Source: Umezawaea sp049997955 (GTDB lineage Bacteria; Actinomycetota; Actinomycetes; Mycobacteriales; Pseudonocardiaceae). Taken from it: a DNA stretch of 64,000 nucleotides. The translations under genes were made by a program, and so were the position numbers. Under the pieces are notes generated by a model. The model worked only from the letters and a program-made list of their open reading frames with translations. It did no database searches and was not told the DNA's origin. The stretch spans positions 124,001 to 188,000 of the forward strand of contig JAEBDY010000008.1 in assembly GCA_049997955.1 (NCBI GenBank). The letters are read 5' to 3'. Numbering within the stretch: position 1 is the stretch's first letter; each line of letters opens with the position of its first letter. Below are positions 1 to 11,500 of this stretch, one piece after another.

Positions 1-1591
<1,591 letters not shown>

Positions 1592-1704
1592 GTCGACCCC
1601 CTTCGTCGGCAGCGGCCTCGTTCTTCTCTGCTGCCAGCATCGGGAACCGCGCTGTCGACCGGCTATCGGTCGGGTATGGGCGGCGGGAGGTCCGGGCGGA
1701 AACG

Positions 1705-1740
1705 CAGAACGCCCGACGGGAGAACCCGTCGGGCGTTCTG
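1705..1740 (-). terminator. 16-bp stem terminator of the SAT-CysK-ATP-grasp-MFS operon
   Basis: A perfect 16-bp inverted repeat (1705-1720 and 1725-1740) with a 4-base loop lies 14 bases beyond the MFS stop codon. There is no long T run, as is common in high-GC actinomycetes. It separates the minus-strand operon from the NRPS gene read on the same strand. Confidence 0.8.
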
Positions 1741-1753
1741 TCCACAGAGGAAT

Positions 1754-2983
1754 TCAGGCGGTCACCGGCTGCGGAGCGGGCGCGGCGCGCGCGTGCACCG
1801 CGTCCGCGGGGAGCCGGGACTCCAGCCGCAGCAGGGTGAACGTGGACGCGGTCAACCCCGCCGCCAGCACCAGCCACATCCCCGTCGGCGAGGCCGACAG
1901 CAGCCACGTCAGCACCGCGGGCGCGGTGGCCGTCGGTATCGCCCAGGAGAACTGGTACACCGAGAGGTGTCGTCCCCGCGTCTCGGCCGGTGCGGCCGAG
2001 GACACCAGCGCCGAGGCCGTGGCCCCGTGCATCAGCTCGCCGACCGTGAACAGCGCGGTCGCCACGAACACGCCGACCAGCAGCACCGCGGTCGCCGACG
2101 ACACCGCTCCCAGCAGGGCGAACCCGACGAACGACGCGGCGATGACCACCACACCCGCCGCCGTGGCCCTGGTGCGCCGGTACCGCACGAGCAGCCTGGT
2201 CACCGGGATCTGCAGCAGGGCGATCCCGATGGTGTTCACCGCGTACAGCGCGCCCACTAGTCCGACGGACGCGCCCAGCTGCGTGGTGATGTAGACCGGC
2301 AGCGCCACCGCCAGCACCATGTACCCGAACGCGACCGGCACGTTCGCCACCGTCAGCCAGAGGAACGGCCGGTTGCCGAGCACCACCCGGTACCCGCCCC
2401 GCACCGCGGTTCCGGCGGCGCGCCGTCCCGACACGTGCGGGATCGACCCGACGATGATCGCGGCCAGCACGAACGCCACGCCCGTCCCGAGGACGATCGC
2501 CGTGTACGCGGACTCGCTGCCCAGGGTCAGCGCGCCCGCGGCGGCCAGGCCGCCGACACCGAGCCCGGCGTTGCGCAGACTGCGCTGCGCCGCCAGCAGC
2601 GTGTCCCGCTCGCTGCCCTGCGCGATCTCCGCGACCAGCGCCTGGATGGACGGCGGGAACGAGCCGTCGCCCACCGCGACCAGCGCGACGGCGAGGAACA
2701 TCGTCCACGCCGAGTCCACCAGCGGATAGACCGCGAACCCGGACGCCCGCAGCAGGTACCCGCCGACGACCACCGACCGCGCGCCGAACCTGTCGACCAG
2801 CGTTCCCGCGATCGGGTTGCCGATCAGGGCGAACAGCGCGCCCGCGGTCATCACCACGCCGACCTGCGCGATCGGCATCCCGGTGACGTGGTGGAAGTAG
2901 AGCAGCGACAGCGGCAGGTACATGCCCGCCCCGGTCGCGTCGACCACCATGCCCGTCAGGTACCGCGTCCTCGTTCCCCTCAT
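1754..2983 (-). CDS. MFS exporter 1
   Basis: Protein of 409 residues with about twelve hydrophobic segments and the MFS loop signature between helices 2 and 3 (GTLVDRFGARSVV). It is a major facilitator of the drug-efflux type, expected in the cytoplasmic membrane. The ATG at 2983 overlaps the stop of the upstream ATP-grasp gene (TGATG), so it is translationally coupled. It is the last gene of an operon whose other members make a small molecule, so export of product or self-resistance is the likely role. The substrate cannot be read from sequence. Confidence 0.88.
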   Translation of the reverse strand: MRGTRTRYLTGMVVDATGAGMYLPLSLLYFHHVTGMPIAQVGVVMTAGALFALIGNPIAGTLVDRFGARSVVVGGYLLRASGFAVYPLVDSAWTMFLAVALVAVGDGSFPPSIQALVAEIAQGSERDTLLAAQRSLRNAGLGVGGLAAAGALTLGSESAYTAIVLGTGVAFVLAAIIVGSIPHVSGRRAAGTAVRGGYRVVLGNRPFLWLTVANVPVAFGYMVLAVALPVYITTQLGASVGLVGALYAVNTIGIALLQIPVTRLLVRYRRTRATAAGVVVIAASFVGFALLGAVSSATAVLLVGVFVATALFTVGELMHGATASALVSSAAPAETRGRHLSVYQFSWAIPTATAPAVLTWLLSASPTGMWLVLAAGLTASTFTLLRLESRLPADAVHARAAPAPQPVTA

Positions 2984-4233
2984 CACGGGGCGACCCCTTC
3001 CGGCGGACGGATCCGCGTCTGCGCCTCGAACCTGGCGCCCAGCGCCCGCAGCCGGGACTCCGCTTCCGCCCGGTCGGCGCCCGTGGCGATCGCGACCAGC
3101 AGGAAGTCGGCCGAGCCCGCGGCAGGCGGGATGACGTCGCCGACGTCGGCGTAGCGCCAGAACCTCGACACCCAGGGCTCCACCGCGGTGGACGGCACGG
3201 CTTCCACCGCGCCCGGCCTCTTCATCATCAGCACCTGGCCGGCCATCCGGGTGGGCTCGAGCGGCGGCCCGCCCGCGAGGGGCGCGGCGAGCGCGGGCAT
3301 GGGCAGCCCGAGCTGTGCCCTCGTCAGGTACTCGCCGTGGTTGATCCCGAAGATCGCGGTGGCGACCTCGCGGATCTTGGCCCCGCCGGTGCGGGCGGCG
3401 ATCTCGCACACCACCAGCCGGTCGTCCGGGGTGAGGAACACCTCGGCGTGGAAGGCGTGGTCGGCGTGCCGGTCGGACACCCGCAGCGCCGCCATGGCCC
3501 GTTCGGCCACCTCCAGCAGCCGCGCGGACAGCGGGTCGGACACGTCGAGCGTCAGGTCGACGCGCGCGCCCGGATCCGATCCGAACGACGACAGCGAGTA
3601 CTGGTACTGCGAGGCCCAGGAGAGGACCGTCCGCCCGCCGACGACGAGCCCGTCGACGTGGCACATCCGGCCCGGCACGAACGACTCCACGAGCACCGGA
3701 CCGGTCAGGTCGAGCGGTTCCGGCCCCTCCAGGATCCGCAGGCCGATGGAGTTGAACCCGGCGACGTCCTTCACGACGACGGGGTACCCGTGCGCCTCCG
3801 CGAACGCCAGGACGTCGTCGGCCGACTCGGCGACGGCGTACTCCGCGACCTCGATGCCCGCCGCCGCGAGCATCCGCTTCATGACCCTCTTGTCCCGGTA
3901 CGGCAGCACGTCCGCCGTCCACGCTCCCGGCAGGCCCAGCCGCTCGCGCAGCCGGGCCGCCACCAGCAGGTCGGCCTCGTGGTGCGCGACGACGTGCCCC
4001 ACCTCGAACTTCTCGGCCAGCTCCAGCGCCTGCCGGAACTGGAGCTCCTCGTCGGCGAAGTCCGGCACGACCTCCAGGTGCGCCAGCCCGACGTGGTCGG
4101 TTGGCACCTGTTCGCCCGCGCCCTCGATGCGGTCCCGGCAGGCCAGGACCACGGCGTCGCCGTCGTACCCGTCCAGCCAGCGCCGGTACGGGAACGGCTC
4201 GAACGGGTTGCGGTGGATGATGAGGACGCTCAT
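2983..4233 (-). CDS. ATP-grasp carboxylate-amine ligase 1
   Basis: Protein of 416 residues. The N-terminal part (1-110) resembles a pre-ATP-grasp fold. The central ATP-grasp core has the ATP-binding lysine in YPVVVKDVAGFNSIGL, and the C-terminal half has FHAEVFL and a metal-binding CEIAARTGG. Family knowledge: such enzymes form an acyl phosphate from a carboxylate and ATP and pass it to an amine, as in bacilysin-type dipeptide synthesis. The ATG at 4233 overlaps the upstream stop (ATGA) and its own stop overlaps the MFS start. It is one of four such ligases in the cluster, so it probably adds one amino-acid unit; the substrate is unknown. It does not resemble the graspetide macrocyclase class. 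Confidence 0.82.
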   Translation of the reverse strand: MSVLIIHRNPFEPFPYRRWLDGYDGDAVVLACRDRIEGAGEQVPTDHVGLAHLEVVPDFADEELQFRQALELAEKFEVGHVVAHHEADLLVAARLRERLGLPGAWTADVLPYRDKRVMKRMLAAAGIEVAEYAVAESADDVLAFAEAHGYPVVVKDVAGFNSIGLRILEGPEPLDLTGPVLVESFVPGRMCHVDGLVVGGRTVLSWASQYQYSLSSFGSDPGARVDLTLDVSDPLSARLLEVAERAMAALRVSDRHADHAFHAEVFLTPDDRLVVCEIAARTGGAKIREVATAIFGINHGEYLTRAQLGLPMPALAAPLAGGPPLEPTRMAGQVLMMKRPGAVEAVPSTAVEPWVSRFWRYADVGDVIPPAAGSADFLLVAIATGADRAEAESRLRALGARFEAQTRIRPPEGVAP

Positions 4234-5513
4234 ACCGCCACCGCCTCGGCGGACTCGGCCGCGCAAGCCCTGCTCACCACGCCGTCCGGGCCCTCGACCC
4301 GGACGTCGATGACCTCGTTGATCAGCCGCGCGCCGTTGGCGATGGCGGCGTCGGCGTCCACACCGGTGACCGCGACCAGCCCCAGCCGGTCCCAGTTGTC
4401 GCGCAGCGCCCGCACCTCGTCGCCGGGCTTGGCGGTGACGCGCACGGTCAGCGCCTCCGGCTGGGCGGCGGCCTCCGCGACGCCGTCGACCGACACGACG
4501 CGGCCGGGCGAGCCGACCACGAACCGGGTGCTGGCGCCCGCGTGCGGCACCGGCCGGTCGGGCAGCTCCGGCACGAGCCCGAACGGCCAGCCGACGGCGT
4601 AGGAGATCAGGTCGATCCCGAACGCCCCGAGCACCAGCTCCGGGATCGCGTCGCCCGCGACCCGGTTGTGGCTCTCGATCACCGTCACGCCACGCCTGCC
4701 CACCCGGACCTCGGTGTGCGCGACCCCGTTGCGCAGCCCCATGGTCGTCAGGAACCGCGGCACGGCGGCGCGGATCAGGTCCTCGTCGGCCGCCGACGTC
4801 CTGGCGGGCACGACGTGGCCGATCTCGGCGAAGCACCGGGGGTCGACCCACTTCTCCGTCACCGCGACCACCACGTGCCGCCCGTTGAAGCTGAACGTCT
4901 CGACGCTGAACTCCGGGCCGTCGAGGTACTGCTCCATCAGGAACTCGCCCAGCAGGAACAGGGTCGACACCCGGTCGGTGCGCGTGCCCCGCAGCCGTGA
5001 CACGTGGTCCCACGCGCGGTCGAGGTCTGCGGTCTCCTCGACCTTCAGCACGCCGATGCCCGCGGTCGCGTCGGTGGGCTTGACGATGAACGGGAAGCCG
5101 TGGCGCGCGGCGAACTCGTCGAGGTCCTGCCGACCGCGCAAGGGCATCGCGGCGACGGCGTCCGGGTCGTGCTCGGCCAGGTGCGCCCGCATGGCGAGCT
5201 TGTCCCGGAACAGCCGGGTGACCGTGCGGCAGGTGCCGCCGAGGCCGAACCGGTCGTTGATCCGGGCGGCGTTCTCCAGCGCGGGTTCGGTCAGCGACAG
5301 GGCGGCGTCGATGCCGTGGACGTCCCACAGCTCCTCGGCCACCGTCTCGACCGCTCCCCAGTTGGTGAAGTCGACGACCCGCAGCGCGTCGGCGGCCGCC
5401 TCCTGCACCGGGGTGACCTTGGTCGGGTGCTGCACCAGCAGGACGGTCAGGCCGAGTTCCTTGGCTTTGACGACGGTCTCGTCGGTGCCACCGACCAGCA
5501 GTAGGTTCCTCAT
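4230..5513 (-). CDS. ATP-grasp carboxylate-amine ligase 2
   Basis: Protein of 427 residues. The N-terminus (MRNLLLVGGTDETV) has the Rossmann-like start of ATP-grasp ligases. The ATP lysine is in FPFIVKPTDATAGIGVLKV near residue 140, followed by MEQYLDGPEFSVETFSF and the Mg-binding TVIESHNRVAGDAIPEL. It resembles dipeptide and amino-acid ligases of the ATP-grasp_4 type and probably acts with the neighbouring ligase. It overlaps both neighbours by four bases (ATGA), so the operon is tightly coupled. Substrates cannot be named. Confidence 0.85.
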   Translation of the reverse strand: MRNLLLVGGTDETVVKAKELGLTVLLVQHPTKVTPVQEAAADALRVVDFTNWGAVETVAEELWDVHGIDAALSLTEPALENAARINDRFGLGGTCRTVTRLFRDKLAMRAHLAEHDPDAVAAMPLRGRQDLDEFAARHGFPFIVKPTDATAGIGVLKVEETADLDRAWDHVSRLRGTRTDRVSTLFLLGEFLMEQYLDGPEFSVETFSFNGRHVVVAVTEKWVDPRCFAEIGHVVPARTSAADEDLIRAAVPRFLTTMGLRNGVAHTEVRVGRRGVTVIESHNRVAGDAIPELVLGAFGIDLISYAVGWPFGLVPELPDRPVPHAGASTRFVVGSPGRVVSVDGVAEAAAQPEALTVRVTAKPGDEVRALRDNWDRLGLVAVTGVDADAAIANGARLINEVIDVRVEGPDGVVSRACAAESAEAVAV

Positions 5514-6466
5514 CGGTCCGCTCCTCGCACGGTGTCGGCGGGCACGGGCAAGCTCAGGTAGCGCTCGCCGGTGTCCGGCAGGATGGTCACGATCGTCTTC
5601 CCCCGGTTCTCCGGGCGCCGCGCCAAGTCGAGCGCGACGTGCACGGCGGCCCCCGAGGAGATCCCCGCGAGCACGCCGACCTTCCTGGCCAGCCAGTGCG
5701 CGGTGCCCGCGGCGTCGCCGTCGGTCACGGCGACGACCTCGTCGATCAGCGCGACGTCGGTGGTGTCGGCCACGAAACCGCCGTTGAGCCCTGGAATGGC
5801 GTGGCTGCCCGCGTACCCCTTCGACAGCAGCGGGGAACCCTCCGGCTCCACCCCCACCGCCTGCACCAACGGGTTGCGGGACTTGAGGTAGGCCGCGGTG
5901 CCGCAGAGCGTGCCGCCCGTGCCGATCCCCGCGACCAGGATGTCGACCCCGCCCTCGGTGTCGGCCCAGATCTCCGGGCCGGTGGACTCGAAGTGCGCGG
6001 CGGGGTTGTCCGGGTTGGCGTGCTGCTGCGGGAACCACGACCCCGGCGTGGCCTCGTGCAGTTCCCTGGCCCGGTCGATGCAGCCCTGGTAGCGCAGCGC
6101 CGCCGGGGTCAGCTCCACCTGCGCGCCGAGCGCCTTGAGCAGTCCGACGCGCTCGCTCGTGGCGTTGTCCGGGAGCACGATGACGCAGCGGTAGCCGCGG
6201 GCGGCGCTCAACGCGGCCAGCGCGATGCCGGTGTTGCCGGAGGTCGCCTCGATGACGGTGCCGGAGCCGGGGGTCAGCAGGCCGTCGCGCTCGGCGCCGC
6301 GCAGCATCCACAGCGCGGCCCTGTCCTTGACGCTGGAGCCGGGGTTCGCCGATTCCAGCTTGGCGAGCACCACCGCGCCTTCGGAGGGGAGTCTCAGCAG
6401 GGGGGTGCCGCCGACCAGGTCGTCGATGCTGTCGGCGATCCGCCTGCCGGTGAGTGTTGCGGTCAT
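5510..6466 (-). CDS. CysK-like PLP enzyme (O-acetylserine sulfhydrylase/beta-substitution family)
   Basis: Protein of 318 residues, fold-type II PLP enzyme. PLP lysine in NPGSSVKDRAA (near 45), substrate loop EATSGNTGIAL, phosphate loop GIGTGGTLCG and C-terminal PDTGERYL are all standard CysK. In CysK the acetate of O-acetylserine is eliminated and a nucleophile (sulfide, or a nitrogen nucleophile in specialised relatives) adds to aminoacrylate. It starts inside the preceding acetyltransferase gene (ATGA), so the two form a serine-activation pair. Within a biosynthetic operon it more likely makes a beta-substituted alanine than housekeeping cysteine, but primary cysteine supply is not excluded. 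SbnA-type 2,3-diaminopropionate synthase is an alternative, though the GTGGT loop looks more like CysK. Confidence 0.85.
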   Translation of the reverse strand: MTATLTGRRIADSIDDLVGGTPLLRLPSEGAVVLAKLESANPGSSVKDRAALWMLRGAERDGLLTPGSGTVIEATSGNTGIALAALSAARGYRCVIVLPDNATSERVGLLKALGAQVELTPAALRYQGCIDRARELHEATPGSWFPQQHANPDNPAAHFESTGPEIWADTEGGVDILVAGIGTGGTLCGTAAYLKSRNPLVQAVGVEPEGSPLLSKGYAGSHAIPGLNGGFVADTTDVALIDEVVAVTDGDAAGTAHWLARKVGVLAGISSGAAVHVALDLARRPENRGKTIVTILPDTGERYLSLPVPADTVRGADR

Positions 6467-7077
6467 GACGCTTTCCTCCGGAGGGCTTGGTGGACGGTCA
6501 CGTTCGCCGTCGGGGCGAGCACGGTGGCCCCGTCCGGCACATCGGCGATCACGAGGGCCTGGGCGCCGATCACGGCGCCGTCGCCGACGCGCACCGGGCC
6601 GAGCACGGTGGCGTTGACGCCGAGGACCACTCCGTTGCCGATCACGGGGTGCCTGCGCTCACCCTCGGGTCGGCGGTTGTCCCGCCACCAGCCGACCGCG
6701 CCGAGCGTCACCTGGTGGTAGATCGTCACGTCGTCTCCGACGACCGCCGTCTCCCCGATGACCACGGCGGCGCCGTGGTCGATGAACACCCGGCGGCCCA
6801 GCCGGGCTCCGGGGTGGACCTCCACCCCGGTGACGGCGCGCACGAGCAGCATCAGCGCCCTCGCGGACCCCCGCAGGCCGCGCTGGTGCAGCCCGTGCGC
6901 CACCCGGTGCGTCCACATGGCCGCCAGCGCCGGGTGCAGCAGTCCCTCGACGTGGCCGTGGATCGAGGGATCCCGTTCGACCACCGTGTCCCAGTCCTCG
7001 CCGCACAGGCGTAGCAGTCCGGGACCCGGCTTGCGCGCGGAGCCCTGTGCCGGTGCGACCGTGGTGACCCGCTCCAT
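6463..7077 (-). CDS. cysE: Serine O-acetyltransferase (CysE family)
   Basis: Protein of 204 residues, close to the short bacterial CysE length. It shows the hexapeptide-repeat left-handed beta helix (IDHGAAVVIGETAVVGDDVTIYHQVTLG), the catalytic His regions and the GNGVVLGVNATVLG turns. It transfers acetyl from acetyl-CoA to the serine hydroxyl, giving O-acetylserine for the CysK-like enzyme coded next with overlap. It is the first gene of the five-gene minus-strand operon, so the promoter should lie in 7078-7205. Confidence 0.88.
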   Translation of the reverse strand: MERVTTVAPAQGSARKPGPGLLRLCGEDWDTVVERDPSIHGHVEGLLHPALAAMWTHRVAHGLHQRGLRGSARALMLLVRAVTGVEVHPGARLGRRVFIDHGAAVVIGETAVVGDDVTIYHQVTLGAVGWWRDNRRPEGERRHPVIGNGVVLGVNATVLGPVRVGDGAVIGAQALVIADVPDGATVLAPTANVTVHQALRRKAS

Positions 7078-7205
7078 CTGGGTCCCCTCCCGTCCGTTGG
7101 TGCGCCGAACCGTTCGGCGTGTTCAGGGTGCGTCCAGCCCCTTTGGGTCGGCTTTCACCAGGACGGGGGAGACGGAAAGCGAATCGATAGGACGAGAACC
7201 GCTGG

Positions 7206-8426
7206 TCAGGCCGCCACGGTCGCGGCTCGGCTGCGGCGGGCCCACGCCACGGCCGGACCGGTGGCGAGCGCGGCCAGGAGGAACAGCGAGCCGAGGACCA
7301 GCCAGCCCACGGTGCCGCCGTCGATCACCAGCGCGGTCAGCAGCAGCGGGCCGAGCATCCTCGCGACGGCGGTGCCGCTGCTGAAGAAACCCTGGTACTG
7401 CCCCTGCTTCCCCTCCACGGCGAGCCCGAAGCTGATCTCCCAGTAGCCGGAGGCGAGCATCATCTCGCCCGCGACCTGCAGCACGGCGCCCGCCGCGAGC
7501 ACCGCGGCCGCGACCCAGACCGCCTGGTCGCCGGACGAGAACGCGAACACCACGCACGCGGCCAGGAGGAACAGACCGGACAGCCGCACCATCCGGACCG
7601 CGCTGTCGAGGTCGCGGACCCGGTTGGCCAGCGTCACCTGGAACAGCACCACCGCGACCGTGTTGATCACCATCAACGCGGACACCATCCAGCGGGGGGC
7701 GTCGGTGTGCCCGACGACCCAGAGCGGCAGCACTACGCTCAACAGCGGCATGTACAGCATCAGCACGGAGTTGAGCGCGGTCAGCAGCGCGTACGGGCGG
7801 TCGCGCAGCACGACGAGCGCGGGTTCGCCGTCGTCGGCGCGGGCCACCCCCGGCACGTGCGGCAGGGTCCGCAGCACCAGCGTCGCGGCGAGGAAGGTGA
7901 CCACGTCCAGGCCGAAGGCCGCCAGGTACGCGGCCTTCGTGTCGAACTGGAGGGCGATGCCGCCGATCACCGCGCCGACGGCGATGCCCGCGTTGGCGGT
8001 GGACTGCATGTACGCGCGGGCCTTCGTGCGTCCGGCCGCGTCCACGACACCCGCGAGGAGGGCCTGCCGAGCGGCGACGAGACCGCACTGGCACACGGTG
8101 TAGACGCACGCGACCGCGAGGAACGCCGGGAACGACTGGACGAACGCGAACGCCCCCACGGCGGCGGCGGTGGCCAGGGCCAGCACCACGGCGACCCCCC
8201 GCGGACCGCGCCGGTCGGCCAGGTGACCGAGCGGAACGCTGGCGAACGTCCCCAGCGCCCACCCGATCGTCAGTCCCAGGCCCACCTGCGTCGGCGTCAA
8301 GCCGACTATCCGGGTGAAATACAGGACAGAACAAACATAATAGGCACCGTCGCCGATGGCGTTGGTCAACTGGGCTAACGCGAGGCCCCTGGAGGGACCA
8401 GCCGGTGGTAACAGTTTCTTAAACAT
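7206..8426 (-). CDS. MFS exporter 2
   Basis: Protein of 406 residues with about twelve membrane segments and the MFS loop GHLADRRGPRGVAV near residue 68. AAGGAGCGGG stands just before the ATG at 8426. It is a drug-efflux-type major facilitator, transcribed divergently from the SARP regulator and ending 128 bases before the serine acetyltransferase gene. The gap holds a small palindrome (7103-7119) but no strong terminator, so read-through into the operon is possible. Role inferred: export or resistance for the cluster product. Confidence 0.86.
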   Translation of the reverse strand: MFKKLLPPAGPSRGLALAQLTNAIGDGAYYVCSVLYFTRIVGLTPTQVGLGLTIGWALGTFASVPLGHLADRRGPRGVAVVLALATAAAVGAFAFVQSFPAFLAVACVYTVCQCGLVAARQALLAGVVDAAGRTKARAYMQSTANAGIAVGAVIGGIALQFDTKAAYLAAFGLDVVTFLAATLVLRTLPHVPGVARADDGEPALVVLRDRPYALLTALNSVLMLYMPLLSVVLPLWVVGHTDAPRWMVSALMVINTVAVVLFQVTLANRVRDLDSAVRMVRLSGLFLLAACVVFAFSSGDQAVWVAAAVLAAGAVLQVAGEMMLASGYWEISFGLAVEGKQGQYQGFFSSGTAVARMLGPLLLTALVIDGGTVGWLVLGSLFLLAALATGPAVAWARRSRAATVAA

Positions 8427-8581
8427 CCCGCTCCTTATTTTCGTTGGCGCATGACATCATCTGACCAGGCAAAAAGTGCGTCACCGCGAACGTTGTGCAA
8501 TCGGTGATTCACAGCCGAAGCATGACGGTGAGCCATTAGGATTGACAATGGGCGCTATGTGATGCACTAAGGGGGCAAGCA
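8427..8581. promoter_or_regulatory. Divergent promoter region between MFS exporter 2 and the SARP regulator
   Basis: 155 bases, more AT-rich than the flanking genes. A perfect -35-like TTGACA stands at 8542-8547 on the plus strand, 35 bases before the SARP ATG; a clear -10 is not obvious (CACTAA at 8565-8570 is the best placed). AAGGGGG lies just before the SARP start. No clear SARP-type heptameric direct repeats were found. Confidence 0.5.
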
Positions 8582-11500
8582 ATGCTGAGACTTCTGGGGC
8601 CGGTGGAGCTGGTCGTCGGGCAGCGGCCGCTCGACCTGGGTGGACCCCGTCAGCGGGCCGTGCTGGCGATGCTCGGGCTCAACGCGAACCGCGTGGTTCC
8701 CGTCGACCACCTCATCGACGCGGTGTGGGATAATTCCCCACCGTCCACCGCTCGCGGTCAGATCCAGATCTGCATCTCGGCACTGCGCAAGATCTTCGGT
8801 GACGCGGGCAAGCCCGGAGCGATCCGCACGAGGCCGCCGGGCTACGTCCTGGAGATCGCCGAAGCCGACCTCGACAGCCTGCAGTTCGCCGCCCTGGCCG
8901 CCCGCGCCCGCGAGGAGGCGGACGCGGGCCGGTTCGAGGAGGCCGCGACCACCTTGCGCACGGCGCTGGCGCTGTGGCGCGGCTCCGCGCTGTCGGGGGT
9001 GGCGAGCGACATGGTCCAGCGGGCCGCGCTGCCGTTGGACGACCAGCGGCTCGCCGTCATCGAGGAGCGCATCCGGCTGGACCTCGCGCTGGGCAGGCAC
9101 GAGGAGGTCTGCGGGGAGCTGCGCACGCTGGTCGACCGCAACTCGCTGCGCGAGCGGCTCTACGGGTTCCTCATGCTCGCGCTCTACCGGACGGGCAGGC
9201 AGGCCGAGGCGCTGGAGGTGGGGCGGGCGGCCAGGAACGTGCTCATCGAGGAGATCGGCATCGAGCCCGGCGCGGAACTGCAGGACCTGGAGAAGGCCAT
9301 CCTCAACCGGGACCCGTCGCTCAACGCGCCGCCGACGAGCCCCCGGAAGACGGCGTCCGACTCCGCGGCCGCGGCGATCCCGCCCCCCGCGGCCGAGATC
9401 CCCGCGACCATCCCCCGCCAGCTCCCGGCGAGCATCACCGACTTCACCGGACGCGACGAGCTGATCGGGGTGCTGCGCCTCGGGCTCGAAGTCGACCCCG
9501 ACGCCATCCGCTTCGCCGTGCCGATCATGGCCATCTCCGGCAAGGGCGGCGTCGGCAAGTCCAGCGTCGCCGTGCGGGTGGCGCACGAGGTCGCCGAGCT
9601 CTTCCCCGACGGCCAGCTCTACGCCGACTTCCGGACCCACGCGAGCGACGACAACACCGCGCAGCTCCTCGCCCGGTTCCTCCGCTCGCTCGGCGTGCCC
9701 GGCACGGCCGTTCCCGAGGACGTCCAGGAGCGGGTGGAGCTCTACCGCAGCAAGGTGTCCGGCAAGCGGCTGCTGCTCGTGCTCGACGACGTCACCAGCG
9801 AGGCCCAGGTGCTGCCGCTGCTGCCGGGCAGCGCGTCGTGCGCCGTCATCACCACCAGCCGGGTCCGGCTGTCCGGCCTTCCGGGGGCCCAGTGGTTCGA
9901 CGTGGACGTGTTCGACGTCGACCAGTCCGCCGAGCTGCTCGGGCGGATCGTCGGCAAGGAGAGGGTGGACGCCGAACCGGAGGCCATCGTCGAACTGATC
10001 AACTTCTGCGGCGGGCTGCCGCTGGCGCTGCGCATCGCGGGGGCCAGGCTCGCGTCCCGCCGACATCTCAGGATCGACGGCCTGGTGCGCAGGCTGCGCG
10101 ACGAGGCCCGCAGGCTCGACGAGTTCGCCCACCACGGCCTGGAGCTGCGCTCCAACATCGGCCTGACGTACAAGGCGCTCGGCGCCGAGGCGCAACGGCT
10201 CTTCCAGCTCTTCTCCCTCAGCCGGGCGCCGGAGCTGCCCGCGTGGACCGCGGCGGCGCTGCTCGACATCGGCATCGACGACGCCGAGGACATCCTGGAA
10301 AGCCTCGTGGACGCGCAGCTGGTGGACACCGTCGAGTACGCCGACGCCAGTGCGCCGCGCTACCGGTTCCACGACCTGATCCAGGTGTACGCGAAGGAGA
10401 AGCTGGCCGAGTCGACCACTCCGGAGGAGCGCTCCGAGGCCCTCTCCCGGTTGCTGGGTTCGTGGCTGGCTCTCGCCGAGGAGGCGCACCGCAAGGAGTA
10501 CGGCGGCGACTACACGATCATGCACGGCGGCGCCGCGCGCTGGGAAGGCGCCACCTGGGCCAACATCGGCCTGGACGCCGACCCGATCGACTGGCTCGAC
10601 AGCGAGCGCCGCTCCCTGGTCATGGCGGTGCGCCAAGCGGCGCAGGCCGGGCTGGACGAGCTGTGCTGGGACCTGGCGCTGACGTCGGTGACGCTGTTCG
10701 AGTCCAAGGGCTACTTCGACGACTGGCTGGAGTGCTCGCAGGCGGCGATGATCGCCTCCGAACGCGCGGGGAACAACATCGGCATGGCGGCGATGCGGTA
10801 CTCGTTGGGCACGCTGCACATGTTCCAGACGCGGCTCACGGAGGCCGACCTGTGCTTCTCCGAGGCGCTGGAGGACTTCCGCGCCGCGGGCAACCAGCAC
10901 GGCCAGGCCCTGGTGCTGCGCAACGCCGCCCACGTCGACGGGTTGCGCGGGAACATCGCGTCGATGCTCGCCAAGTACACCGAGGCGCTGGTGGACGCCC
11001 GCACCGTCGGCGACCGCATCGCGGAGGCGCACATCCTGCGCAGCCTGGCCAAGCACCACATGGAGGAGGGCGACACGGCGGTCGCGAGGAAGCTGCTGAC
11101 CGAGGCGGTGGACATCTCCCGCGAGGTCAACTGCCTGCGGGTCGAGGCGCAGGTGGAGCACCGGGTGGCCGAGCTGCACATGGCGACCGGTCAGATCGAC
11201 CAGGCCCGCAAGTCCTTGCACCGGGTTCTCCAGATCGTCCGGGACACGGGTGACCGCATCGGTGAGACCTACGCGCTCTACAGCCTCGGCGTGGTGCGGC
11301 ACAAGGAGGGCCGCTTCGACAACGCCGAGACCACCCTGGTGCACGCGCTCGACCTGTCCCGCAAGGTGGGAGAGCGGTTGATCGAGGCCAAGTCCCTCTA
11401 CACGCTGGGGCAGATCGCCATGGCCCGCGGCGGCAGCGAGGCGGTCACCACGCACCTGGAGCGGGCCGGGCAGATCTTCGAGGAGCTGGGTTCGGCCCTC

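Noticed and set aside
5510..6466. Assignment as SbnA (2,3-diaminopropionate pathway)
   Set aside because: The GTGGT and PDTGERYL regions are CysK-like. SbnA, as I recall it, has a different loop. The idea is left as an alternative only.
7103..7119. Small palindrome CGCCGAA/TTCGGCG as terminator or operator
   Set aside because: Arms of 7 bp and a 3-base loop are common by chance at this GC content, and no second copy was found nearby.
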